64,000 nt of DNA from Zobellia barbeyronii. Its GTDB lineage: Bacteria; Bacteroidota; Bacteroidia; Flavobacteriales; Flavobacteriaceae. Under the pieces are notes generated by a model. That model ran no database searches, was not told the DNA's origin, and saw nothing but the letters and a program-made list of their open reading frames with translations. The position numbers and the translations under genes are program-made. The first letter of the stretch is position 1. Each line of letters opens with the position of its first letter. The stretch spans positions 1 through 64,000 of the forward strand of contig NZ_JACATN010000002.1 in assembly GCF_018603515.1 (NCBI RefSeq), given 5' to 3'. Of the stretch, positions 37,146-44,812 are shown in pieces.

Positions 37146-37436
37146 ATGAGTCAATTAACAATTGTAGCTAAAATTCTAGTTAAAGAAGAAAAAAGAGATT
37201 TTGTACTAGCAGAACTTTTAAAACTAATCCCTATTACTAGAGCAGAAAAAGGATGTATAAATTACGATTTACATCAAGACAATGAGAATCCTAATTTATT
37301 CTTATTTCTTGAAAACTGGGAAAGCCGTGAACTGTGGCAAGAACACATGGGCAATGCCCATTTAGCTGAATATATGAAAGCAACCGATGGTGCTGTTGAA
37401 GAATTCATATTGCATGAAATGACAATAATTGGCTAA
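37146..37436 (+). CDS. Antibiotic-biosynthesis-monooxygenase (ABM/YgiN-like) domain protein
   Basis: A 96-aa single ferredoxin-like ABM domain. Seen: LTIVAKILVKEEKRDFVLAE, TRAEKGCINYDLHQDNENPN (the usual EpGc..Y.lh.....p), FLFLENWESRELWQEHMGNAHL (E.w.s....aH..s.H). Such small dimeric proteins oxidise quinols or act as heme- or electrophile-related enzymes in the cytosol. Substrate unknown. A terminator follows at once, so it is its own transcription unit. Confidence 0.88.
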   Translation: MSQLTIVAKILVKEEKRDFVLAELLKLIPITRAEKGCINYDLHQDNENPNLFLFLENWESRELWQEHMGNAHLAEYMKATDGAVEEFILHEMTIIG

Positions 37437-37448
37437 CAATAATCTAAG

Positions 37449-37479
37449 CGCACTTTATAAAATTATAAAGTGCGTTTTT
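37449..37479 (+). terminator. Terminator of the ABM monooxygenase gene
   Basis: CGCACTTTATAA / TTATAAAGTGCG with a 2-nt spacer, then TTTTT. A GTG in its 3' arm (37470) is in frame with the next gene but is disfavoured as a start for this reason. Confidence 0.85.
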
Positions 37480-37496
37480 CATTTAAAACAGATAGG

Positions 37497-38276
37497 ATGT
37501 CACAGACAATTACAATAGGTGTCACGGATTTATCATTTCATCGTATTGCAGCTTCTTTAGTAGCAAACACACTAAAAGCAATGGGATTTAAAGTGAAACG
37601 GATTTATGCGCACCACGAGAAAAATTTTGATAATTTAAAAGCAGGAACAACAGATATGTTGGCTTCCGCTTGGTTGCCATCTAGTCACGGAGGTTATAAG
37701 GCCGAAGTACAGAAAACAGTTCCCTTAATAGATTTAGGGTTGCATTACGAGCCTTATGCACTTTGGGGTGTTCCTAATTATGTACCTGCAGAAGCGGTTT
37801 CAGAAATTGCAGATTTATTAAAACCCGAAGTGGTAGAAAAAATGAAATCTGATATTCAAGGGATTAATGCTGGCGCGGGAATTACACGTTTCTCAATAAA
37901 AATGATGGACGCCTACGGATTGAATAATGCCGGTTATGAATTTCACACCGGAACGGAAGAAGCTTGCTTTGGTGCTTTTGAAAACGCTATAGAAAATAAA
38001 GAATGGGTGATTGTTCCCTTATGGAAACCTCATTTTTTACACCATAAATATGACATTAGAGAATTAAAAGAACCTAAAGGATTACTGGGTGTTGTAGATA
38101 AAGCGGTATTGCTTTTAAGAGAGGATAAAAAACCGATGTTCACAGAAGAACAACTAGCAACTTTAGACGCCTTACATTTTGATAATGAGATTATTGCAGC
38201 CCTAGATTATAAGGTAAGTCGTGAAGGAAAAGAAATTGATACAGTTACGCAAGAGTGGTTAAATTCTGGTAAATAG
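37497..38276 (+). CDS. Glycine betaine ABC substrate-binding-like protein without signal peptide
   Basis: A 259-aa type II periplasmic-binding-fold protein of the OpuAC/ProX family. Seen: ITIGVTDLSFHRIAASLVANTL at the start (usually preceded by a signal sequence), DMLASAWLPSSHG (the ligand-pocket Trp, as in D...W.P..h), INAGAGITRFSIKMMDAYG, EWVIVPLWKPHFLHHKYDIR (second pocket Trp). Both Trp-containing motifs are kept, so ligand binding is plausible. There is no signal peptide or lipobox and no permease or ATPase gene nearby. It therefore probably acts in the cytosol as a solitary binder or sensor, or is a remnant of a transporter. Confidence 0.8.
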   Translation: MSQTITIGVTDLSFHRIAASLVANTLKAMGFKVKRIYAHHEKNFDNLKAGTTDMLASAWLPSSHGGYKAEVQKTVPLIDLGLHYEPYALWGVPNYVPAEAVSEIADLLKPEVVEKMKSDIQGINAGAGITRFSIKMMDAYGLNNAGYEFHTGTEEACFGAFENAIENKEWVIVPLWKPHFLHHKYDIRELKEPKGLLGVVDKAVLLLREDKKPMFTEEQLATLDALHFDNEIIAALDYKVSREGKEIDTVTQEWLNSGK

Positions 38277-38426
38277 GATGGAAGAAGTAAAAAAACGAAG
38301 ATAGGGGTGAAGTGGTAGCTTAAATGGAATAGTAGCTCTGAAGTATTTATCATATTAATAATATGTACCAGAAATAGTTTCCAAAATTTTTAATTGATAG
38401 CGCTAAAAAAAATAAAAGAGTTGCAG

Positions 38427-38434
38427 TAATTTTG
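38427..38434 (+). promoter_or_regulatory. Possible -7 element (TAATTTTG)
   Basis: TAATTTTG fits TAnnTTTG and lies 22 bp upstream of the TTG start of the next gene. No clear -33 element. Confidence 0.3.
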
Positions 38435-38456
38435 TGGTTCATATAATTTCAGAATC

Positions 38457-39056
38457 TTGCTAGAGAAAAGACACCAATTACCCCAAGAGCTATCTATAGA
38501 TACAGATAATTTCATCTATTGTTTAGAAGGCGTTCATGATATAGAAACGGACAACGTTACCGAAGCACAAAAGAACTTGAAGCAATTGGCCATGAAATAT
38601 GGTATAGCAAGCATCTATAAAACTTGTGACACCATTGAAGGGCTGGAAGAAAGCTTAAATGCACTAGTGTTGGATGATCATAATTTTAAGGACTATGAGA
38701 TTATCTATTTGGTTATGGCGGGTGAAGCAAATAGTATTTGCTTAAACGATTACTATTATAGTTTACAGGAAATTGCAGAAATTTTTGAAGGACAGTTAAA
38801 AGGAAAAATTTTACATTTTTCCAATGCAAAAATCCTAGATTTAGATGAAGAGGAATCTCAGTATTTTTTGGATATTACTAATGCAAAAGCTATTTCTGGC
38901 TACGGCAATGCATATAACGGAGTAAGTAGCTCAAATCTTGATAAAGCATTCTTCAACTTATTTAAAGAAGATGATGATATGTTTGATGTAGTTGAAGAGC
39001 TGCACCAAAGACATTACAATGTCTGTAAATTGCTAGATTTTAGGCTGTATTATTGA
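38457..39056 (+). CDS. DUF6642-like protein, unknown function
   Basis: A 199-aa soluble protein. The core has alternating beta/alpha segments: NFIYCLEGVHD, KYGIASIYKTCDTIEG, YEIIYLVMAGEANSICLNDYYYSLQEIAEIFEG, GKILHFSNAKILDLDEEE, FLDITNAKAISGYG. The layout resembles caspase/CHAT-like folds seen in DUF6642-type Bacteroidetes proteins, but a catalytic His-Cys pair is not convincing. No in-frame ATG exists before residue 49, so the TTG at 38457 (22 bp after a promoter-like element) is the best start. Confidence 0.6.
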   Translation: MLEKRHQLPQELSIDTDNFIYCLEGVHDIETDNVTEAQKNLKQLAMKYGIASIYKTCDTIEGLEESLNALVLDDHNFKDYEIIYLVMAGEANSICLNDYYYSLQEIAEIFEGQLKGKILHFSNAKILDLDEEESQYFLDITNAKAISGYGNAYNGVSSSNLDKAFFNLFKEDDDMFDVVEELHQRHYNVCKLLDFRLYY

Positions 39057-39776
39057 AGATACAACGGGATACGGTAAATTATTAGAGTTACCTTCAATTT
39101 CATAATAACTTATTGGTATACAACGCGGCACTATAAAACAATTTTGTTCTATAGTGTTTGTGTTACGACACTTTGCTGGAATAAAAGAAAGTGCTCACCA
39201 CTAATTCTCCTATAAAATTTTATTCTAAAATAGTACTTCTCAAAAGTTACAATGCGCACGTATTTAGGCAATCCAACGAACTAGGGGAGTGGAACATGTG
39301 TGTCATGTAATTTATAATTTGATTATCATTTTTTTTATAATTTACTATGAATCAATGTTTTATAAATAGTTATAGATTTGATTATTAATTTGTGTTGACA
39401 TATAAACATTACATGTTTCTTATATAGCCACTTACACAACTTATCCTACAATCAATACATAACACCTTTCTTCAACTAAGAACATAACCTACTTTTATTC
39501 CCATACTTACAAATATCTTCTCCCCAAATAAGATAGCGGAATCAAATTTCTAGATAGAATTCGCTCAATTAAAATTCCCTCTTTTTAAAGTTTCCCTAGT
39601 TCAATACACTTTGTTTCTGACTGAACATTGTGGTACCCCCAATTTAATTTAAGAGAAAATCTATAGGTATGCCTGTTGATCATTATGATCATACTGTATA
39701 AGTACAATTAGAATCTATTTTGGCGGAATCCGAAAAGCCATAACAGAGTAGGAAATTAATTTTAAATACAATTATT
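39057..39776. other. Intergenic region with a short palindrome
   Basis: 720 bp without a supported gene. TGATCAT-T-ATGATCA at 39677-39691 is a perfect 15-nt palindrome about 86 bp before the next start and may be an operator. Otherwise I see only AT-rich sequence. Confidence 0.4.
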
Positions 39777-40202
39777 ATGGCAAGTGTAAGTAATGTTAGG
39801 CTCAGAATGGGCCGTAGAACTGCTACGTTAGAGTTTGCAGAAGTTAGTTTCAACATCAATTTTTCTAGTTCAGAAGTTGCGCACAATTTAGCGTTTGGTC
39901 TGTATACGGTCCTTTTCGAAATTGATGATAGTCTAGATGTTTATCATAGGAACCAAAATGGGGCATTTAATCATAGCTTGGAATGGAAAGCCAATGGAGA
40001 CAAAGATGATTTTGTCAATTGGTTAGACAGTAGGGTAATCAGGCCCAATGGTGATTCAACTCGATCATTTACAATTCGCAAAGATTTTAATGTTGGAAAT
40101 CAAGAGGCAGGAAACGAAGAATATCGTGCCTACGTCAATGTAATTCCAGAAATAACAACTGGGCAGGCATGGTCAAATCAACTTTCTATAAATCTCGGCT
40201 AG
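39777..40202 (+). CDS. Small beta-rich protein, unknown function
   Basis: A 141-aa protein with no signal peptide. Sequence such as LRMGRRTATLEFAEVSFNINFSSSEVAHNL, LYTVLFEIDDSLDVYHRNQN and YRAYVNVIPEITTGQAWSNQLSINLG suggests an all-beta fold, possibly lipocalin- or C2-like. I do not recognise a family. It lies 180 bp upstream of the NAL1-like protease on the same strand and may be co-expressed with it. Confidence 0.6.
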   Translation: MASVSNVRLRMGRRTATLEFAEVSFNINFSSSEVAHNLAFGLYTVLFEIDDSLDVYHRNQNGAFNHSLEWKANGDKDDFVNWLDSRVIRPNGDSTRSFTIRKDFNVGNQEAGNEEYRAYVNVIPEITTGQAWSNQLSINLG

Positions 40203-40382
40203 GGATTCAAACGGTGCTATGGTTTTCCAATAGACTTAAGGAATACTAATCAACACCATCTTCCGAAGGGTATTTTCTTTAATAAGTAAATACCAACGGT
40301 TTAATAAAAAAGTGAACTTAATAAATAATCGTCATGCTATCCTATCATTGGAAGTGTAAAAGCGTGACATAAAATAAACGTT

Positions 40383-41402
40383 ATGGTTAATCAAACATTA
40401 GATGAAAAATCGTTAAAAATTGCAGACATTCAAAGTAAACATCAAGATGAATTACTTAGTTTGTCAAATGTAGTAGGAGTTGCCATTGGTAACAAAGTAA
40501 AGGATGGGGTTGAAACTAAAAAACCTGTGCTTTCAATACTTGTAACCCATAAACTTGATCCAAGTTTATTGTCACAAAAAGATTTAATCAATCAAAAAAT
40601 AGGTGGAATAGAGACTGATGTGGTCGAAGTAGGCACCTTATTTGCTGGTAATGCATTTTGTGAAGCACAAAAAGAAGAGACAGAAACGCTTGATACTACT
40701 CAGGCAGGGTCGTTTTCTCCCTCTTTAACCAAAAGAATTCGTCCTGCAATGGGTGGTTTTAGCGTTGGTCATTATAAAATTACCGCAGGAACTTTGGGCA
40801 CATGCTGTTACGATTTATCCCCATTTCCAAGCAAACCGGGCAGCTATTATATTTTGAGCAACAATCACGTATTGGCCAATAGTAATGATGCACGTATAGG
40901 TGACCCCATTCTGCAACCTGGGCCTTACGATGGCGGGCAATATCCAAGAGACATGATAGCAAGATTAAGCAGGTATATTCCTATTAAGTTTATTGATGGA
41001 GATAATGCACCCTGTAATTATGTAGATGCTGCTATTGCTGAAGGCAATTTACAAGACCTCAATAGAGAAATATTCTGGGGCGGACATGTAAAACGCTTGT
41101 ATACAGCGCCAAAAGTAGGTGACATTGTTCAAAAGGCCGGGAGAACTACAGGCTTTACCACAGGCAAGGTTACCAATATCAATGCAACAGTTAATGTAAA
41201 TTATGGAGGCGGGAAAATAGCTAAGTTTTGTCGGCAAATAATAACTACAGATATGAGTGCTGGTGGTGACTCTGGCAGTCTAGTTTGCGATACTAATGAA
41301 GGTGCGGTGGGACTATTGTTTGCAGGATCGGCAACAAGAACCATTGTAAATAATATTTTATACGTACAATCACTGCTGCGTGTAAGAGTGACCGAAATAT
41401 AG
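40383..41402 (+). CDS. NAL1-like trypsin-fold serine protease
   Basis: A 339-aa protein without signal peptide. Residues about 1-85 are an N-terminal alpha/beta domain (LSNVVGVAIGNKVKDG...KPVLSILVTHKLDP). The chymotrypsin-like domain follows: ILSNNHVLA (catalytic His near 162), CNYVDAAIAEG (catalytic Asp near 213), TTDMSAGGDSGSLVCD (nucleophile Ser near 299 in GDSGSL). The triad is complete and the order matches NAL1-type and other bacterial trypsin-like peptidases. Being cytosolic, it may process intracellular targets. The N-terminal domain resembles the small protein encoded just downstream (41521). Confidence 0.8.
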   Translation: MVNQTLDEKSLKIADIQSKHQDELLSLSNVVGVAIGNKVKDGVETKKPVLSILVTHKLDPSLLSQKDLINQKIGGIETDVVEVGTLFAGNAFCEAQKEETETLDTTQAGSFSPSLTKRIRPAMGGFSVGHYKITAGTLGTCCYDLSPFPSKPGSYYILSNNHVLANSNDARIGDPILQPGPYDGGQYPRDMIARLSRYIPIKFIDGDNAPCNYVDAAIAEGNLQDLNREIFWGGHVKRLYTAPKVGDIVQKAGRTTGFTTGKVTNINATVNVNYGGGKIAKFCRQIITTDMSAGGDSGSLVCDTNEGAVGLLFAGSATRTIVNNILYVQSLLRVRVTEI

Positions 41403-41437
41403 TTTTAATGGTCGCAGTAATAGTACTAAATAGGTAA

Positions 41438-41477
41438 AACTCAGAGTTGGGACTAGCTCACTCTGAGCTTTACTTTT
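41438..41477 (+). terminator. Terminator of the protease gene
   Basis: CTCAGAGT (41440-41447) pairs with ACTCTGAG (41460-41467); CTTTACTTTT follows. Confidence 0.65.
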
Positions 41478-41520
41478 CCGTTTTTAACTATCTTTATAGT
41501 AAAGATTAACTAGATACCTC

Positions 41521-41733
41521 ATGAACATACAAGACGCTTTAAAAGAAATACAATCTTGGCTATACCTCAATGGAATTGAAGGAGTTGCACAAGGCGAATA
41601 CGAAGGTAAACCCTGTATTACAGTTTATGTTTCCTTGCCAAACACAGAAACTATTCTTCCTACAGTTTATAAGGGCTTTAAGGTTGTTATAGAGCCTACC
41701 GAGCAATTCGCTATTCAGGGAGGACCTCTATAA
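41521..41733 (+). CDS. Small stand-alone protease N-domain-like protein
   Basis: A 70-aa protein: helix (ALKEIQSWLY), then GIEGVAQGEYEGKPCITVYVS, then a helix-strand end KGFKVVIEPTEQFAIQGG. The pattern 'G(V)xG(V/A)xxG...KP.I.V.V......LP..y.G..V.....' parallels residues 24-85 of the upstream serine protease (VVGVAIGN...KPVLSILVTHKL...IGGIETDVVEVGT). It could be an inhibitor or pro-domain-like regulator encoded in trans. It has its own transcription unit after the protease terminator. Confidence 0.6.
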   Translation: MNIQDALKEIQSWLYLNGIEGVAQGEYEGKPCITVYVSLPNTETILPTVYKGFKVVIEPTEQFAIQGGPL

Positions 41734-41803
41734 TCTATAAAGCACTTTTTTATAAAAAATTCAGAATTCAGGTTAGTAATGGCGATTGTCTATGCGCCAA
41801 TTT

Positions 41804-41892
41804 TATATAACGGCAAATTATAGCTTACAAGCGGAATGTTCCTCTATATCTACAAAATGTTACTTTTGTACTATAATGTTCTGCGTTATGTT
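41804..41892. repeat. 88-89 bp inverted-repeat element, copy C
   Basis: Left arm TATATAACGGCAAATTATAG (41804-41823) and right arm CTATAATGTTCTGCGTTATG (from 41871) are near complements. The same arms at the same spacing recur at 47192-47280 and 53235-53322. Homology with copy A continues to the right to about 42040 (GTTCC..., GGAACACTT.TTATGCGA, GTGTGTGGAATG). Confidence 0.65.
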
Positions 41893-42050
41893 ACTTTGCT
41901 TTGGGTAAAAGCGAAGTTATTTACTTCAATCTTCTTTTGTTTTTTTCTTTTCCAAGAAGTTTCTTTAAAATGTAATGGAACACTTATTATGCGAGCCGAC
42001 GGTAGGAGGGGAGTGTAATGTGTGTGGAATGGGTTGGGTAATTAGAAGCT
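41893..42050. repeat. Right flank of the repeat shared with 47281-47415
   Basis: GCTTTGG.TAAAAGCGAA, then AATGGAACACTT(A/T)TTATGCGA, GTAGGAGGG and TAATGTGTGTGGAATG occur in the same order at 47281-47415. The region is non-coding. Confidence 0.6.
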
Positions 42051-42073
42051 AAATAATTGCAAAAAAATATTAT

Positions 42074-42093
42074 AATCGAATAAATATTCGTTT
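42074..42093. promoter_or_regulatory. TetR operator O1 (imperfect copy)
   Basis: AATCGAATAAATATTCGTTT is 18/20 identical to the operator at 42700-42719, and it overlaps the promoter of the tetR gene. The dyad arms are CGAATA and TATTCG. Confidence 0.75.
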
Positions 42094-42100
42094 TAAGTTC

Positions 42101-42108
42101 TATATTTG
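42101..42108 (+). promoter_or_regulatory. tetR promoter -7 element (TATATTTG)
   Basis: A perfect TAnnTTTG element 7 bp after operator O1 and only 4 bp before the GTG start. The transcript would be leaderless or nearly so, and repressor bound at O1 would block it. Confidence 0.6.
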
Positions 42109-42112
42109 CAAC

Positions 42113-42685
42113 GTGAGAGTAAAGGATGAGACAAAAAGATTAGCCATAGTAGAAAACACTTTAGATATTGTTTTTGAAAAAGGAATTGCAGGAATTAAAA
42201 TGTCTGTACTTGCAAAACGAGTGGGTATTTCACCTTCAACCCTTTATGTATATTTCAAAACAAAGGAAGATTTAATTCATTCAATTGCAACTAGTTTACT
42301 GAAACAGATGTCTAAAAATCAAGAGTCTGCTCTTGCTAGTGAGAGTACTTTTGAACTCAAGTTCAGAGCTAAATGGATAAACCTTCTTAATTTTTTACTT
42401 AACCATGAGAAAGAAGTAAATTTTATCGACCAATGGAAACAATCACCTTATTTCGATAAGAAATCTTCTAAGGTTTGGGAATATAACAAGAAAGTGAAGA
42501 ACGAATTATTTAACGAAGGGAGAGAAAAAGAAGTTTTAAAGGATGTAAATGATTTTATAATTTATGCTGTAATGTCAGGTACTGCAAAACAAATTATAGG
42601 TCTTGTTAAACAAGGTGATTTAAGCCTAGATAAAAATTCCATAGATCTATATTTTAGTTTGGTTTGGGATGCTTTAAAAAGATAA
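42113..42685 (+). CDS. TetR/AcrR-family transcriptional repressor
   Basis: A 190-aa regulator. The N-terminal TetR HTH is clear: MSVLAKRVGISPSTLYVYFKTKEDLIHSIA (about 24-53). The C-terminal ligand domain is all helical and unassigned. The GTG start at 42113 is chosen because no ATG precedes the HTH. It is flanked by two copies of a 20-bp palindrome, one over its own promoter and one before the SDR gene, so it most likely represses itself and the downstream four-gene detoxification and efflux operon. Confidence 0.92.
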   Translation: MRVKDETKRLAIVENTLDIVFEKGIAGIKMSVLAKRVGISPSTLYVYFKTKEDLIHSIATSLLKQMSKNQESALASESTFELKFRAKWINLLNFLLNHEKEVNFIDQWKQSPYFDKKSSKVWEYNKKVKNELFNEGREKEVLKDVNDFIIYAVMSGTAKQIIGLVKQGDLSLDKNSIDLYFSLVWDALKR

Positions 42686-42699
42686 TTTTTTTAATTAAT

Positions 42700-42719
42700 A
42701 ATCGAATAAATATTCGATT
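42700..42719. promoter_or_regulatory. TetR operator O2
   Basis: AATCGAATAAATATTCGATT, with 9-bp arms around a 2-bp centre, is 15 bp before the SDR start. It is the better of the two operator copies. Confidence 0.75.
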
Positions 42720-42733
42720 AAATAAAATATAAA

Positions 42734-43654
42734 ATGAAAACTACAAAAATTTCTAAAAGTAAATTTAGACGAATGTTAAGTTGGGGTTGGATGCAAAAAG
42801 CCAAAACTCCTACCTGTCCAAACTTACCAACACTTACTAATAAAATTGTTGCAATTACAGGTGGAAATTCTGGTATTGGCTTAGAAACAGTTAAAGGTTT
42901 GTTAGCTCGTGGAGCAGAAGTAATTATTCTTTCAAGAAATGGAAAGAAATCAGAAGATATTATTAAGTCTTTGAATGGAAAAGTTCATTTTTTAGAAATA
43001 GACTTAGGTAATATTCGCACCATTGAACCTGCAGTTCTTAAGTTAAAAGGCATATTAAATGAACGTAAGATTGATATTCTAATTAATAATGCAGGGATTG
43101 CTTTACAAGAGCCACATCGGTTATCACCACAAGGTTATGAAATGACCTTTGCTGTAAACGTACTGGGACATCATATTTTATTCAAAGAGTGTCAATCAAA
43201 ATTATTACTTACCCACGATGCTAGAATCATCTCTGTAGCTGGAGATATTTATATGCAAGCAGATGATTGTACTCCAAATTATAAATACGAAGGAAAAAGT
43301 GGCGTATCGGCTTATTCAAGAAGTAAAGTCGGTGTTATGTGGTGGGCTTTTGAATGCTATAGGTTGTATCCAGACTATAAAGTAGTTGCAGTACACCCAG
43401 GAGTTGTTCCTTTAGGTTTAGGCGCCAATGAGAATGCTTTTTTCACTTGTATAATGAGTTCTATCTTATTATCACCCAAAGGAGGAGCTCAAATGAGTTT
43501 AATATGTGCTACACAACCAAATATAGAGAGTGGTGCTTACTACCATAATACCCTTGGCAAAACCATATTACCAGAAAATGATATCGCACTAAATAAAGAG
43601 AAATCAAAAAATTTCTGGCATACGTTAGAAGACATTTATGCTAAAGATTTATAA
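42734..43654 (+). CDS. Short-chain dehydrogenase/reductase (retinol-dehydrogenase-like)
   Basis: A 306-aa classical SDR. Seen: IVAITGGNSGIGLETV (TGxxxGIG, cofactor binding, about 37-52), LEIDLGNIRTIE, ILINNAGIA (NNAG), IISVAG (the active Ser region is altered: SVAGD), YSRSKVG (the catalytic YxxxK). An N-terminal extension of about 35 residues carries basic residues. It is similar to oxidoreductases of the retinol dehydrogenase/protochlorophyllide reductase group, NADP-dependent by type. First gene of the TetR-controlled operon; the stop is 2 bp from the MBL gene start. Confidence 0.9.
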   Translation: MKTTKISKSKFRRMLSWGWMQKAKTPTCPNLPTLTNKIVAITGGNSGIGLETVKGLLARGAEVIILSRNGKKSEDIIKSLNGKVHFLEIDLGNIRTIEPAVLKLKGILNERKIDILINNAGIALQEPHRLSPQGYEMTFAVNVLGHHILFKECQSKLLLTHDARIISVAGDIYMQADDCTPNYKYEGKSGVSAYSRSKVGVMWWAFECYRLYPDYKVVAVHPGVVPLGLGANENAFFTCIMSSILLSPKGGAQMSLICATQPNIESGAYYHNTLGKTILPENDIALNKEKSKNFWHTLEDIYAKDL

Positions 43655-43656
43655 GA

Positions 43657-44811
43657 ATGAAATGCATTTTTAAAATAATAAAACGAATGATCATTATTGT
43701 AGTAAGTGTGATAGTACTATTTGTTGGTATTGTATTTCTTACGATGAAATTTGACCCTCGTTTTGGAGGCGAACTTTCTGAAAATAAGAAAGAAATTTAC
43801 AATAACTCATCAAACTTTAAGGAAGGTAAGTTTATTAATAAAAATGAATTAAATGTTAGCCCAAAAATCACTATTTCAGGTTTTATTAGAGCGCTTGGGG
43901 GTATGTTAGCTCAAGACTCAACTGCTATAGCTACTATACCAAAAACTGATATAAAAGTACAGCATATAAATAGACCCGATATTTTAACTGTTAAAGACAG
44001 TACACGGTTAGTTTGGTTTGGTCATTCTACTTTTTTACTTCAATTAGAGAATAAAAATATATTAATAGACCCCATGTTTGGCAAAGTACCCTCACCTTAT
44101 TCTTGGCTTGGAACAAAGCGTTTTAGTACAACATTGCCAATTTCAATTGAAAAACTTCCAAAAATTGATGTGGTTTTACTTTCTCACGATCATTATGACC
44201 ATTTGGATTATGGTTCTATCCTAAAATTAAAAGACAAAGTAGAGATGTTTTACATCCCATTAGGAGTTGGTATGCACTTAGAAAAATGGGGTGTGGAAAA
44301 AGAAAGAATTGTAGAATTAGATTGGTGGGAAGAAGCTAAATTGGACAACCTTATTTTCAGGTGTACGCCTTCTCAACATTCCTCAGACAGAAAATTAAAT
44401 GCAATGAGCAACACATTGTGGTCTTCTTGGATAATAAACTCCAATAAAATGAACATATTTTTTAGTGGAGATGGTGGCTATGGTAAGCACTTTAAAGAAA
44501 TAGGTGATAAATATGGTCCTTTTGATTTTGCAATGTTGGAATGCGGACAATATAATGAACAATGGCCACTCTTACATATGTTTCCAGAGCAAACTGCTCA
44601 AGCCGGAATAGATATAAAAGCCAAACAAATAATGCCTATACATTGGGGAGCGTTTAGGTTATCTAATCATGCTTGGGAAGAACCTGTTGAGCGATTAATT
44701 GCAGCAGCAGAGAAGTTACATATACCTGTCATATTTCCAAAAATAGGCGAACCCATTTTAATAGAACCTATCATTAGCTATTCTAATGAATCTTGGTGGG
44801 AAAATTATTAA
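43657..44811 (+). CDS. MBL-fold metallohydrolase (NAPE-PLD/UlaG-like), membrane-anchored
   Basis: A 384-aa protein with an N-terminal transmembrane anchor (IIIVVSVIVLFVGIVFLTM, about 11-29). The metallo-beta-lactamase domain follows: VWFGHSTFLLQLENKNILIDP, VVLLSHDHYDHLD (the HxHxDH motif near 175), IFFSGDGGYGKHF, MPIHWGAF. The arrangement matches NAPE-PLD-like enzymes (phosphodiesterases of lipid-like substrates) and UlaG relatives. Inferred to act at the cytoplasmic membrane on a lipid-like or cyclic ester compound as part of the TetR-regulated operon. Confidence 0.87.
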   Translation: MKCIFKIIKRMIIIVVSVIVLFVGIVFLTMKFDPRFGGELSENKKEIYNNSSNFKEGKFINKNELNVSPKITISGFIRALGGMLAQDSTAIATIPKTDIKVQHINRPDILTVKDSTRLVWFGHSTFLLQLENKNILIDPMFGKVPSPYSWLGTKRFSTTLPISIEKLPKIDVVLLSHDHYDHLDYGSILKLKDKVEMFYIPLGVGMHLEKWGVEKERIVELDWWEEAKLDNLIFRCTPSQHSSDRKLNAMSNTLWSSWIINSNKMNIFFSGDGGYGKHFKEIGDKYGPFDFAMLECGQYNEQWPLLHMFPEQTAQAGIDIKAKQIMPIHWGAFRLSNHAWEEPVERLIAAAEKLHIPVIFPKIGEPILIEPIISYSNESWWENY

Positions 44812-44812
44812 A

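Noticed and set aside
37470-37496. GTG start for the betaine-binding-like protein
   Set aside because: It lies in the 3' arm of the preceding terminator; the added residues do not form a signal peptide.
41836-42018. 60-codon frame in the repeat copy C
   Set aside because: Copy A has the same DNA without a matching frame, so it is a non-coding repeat.
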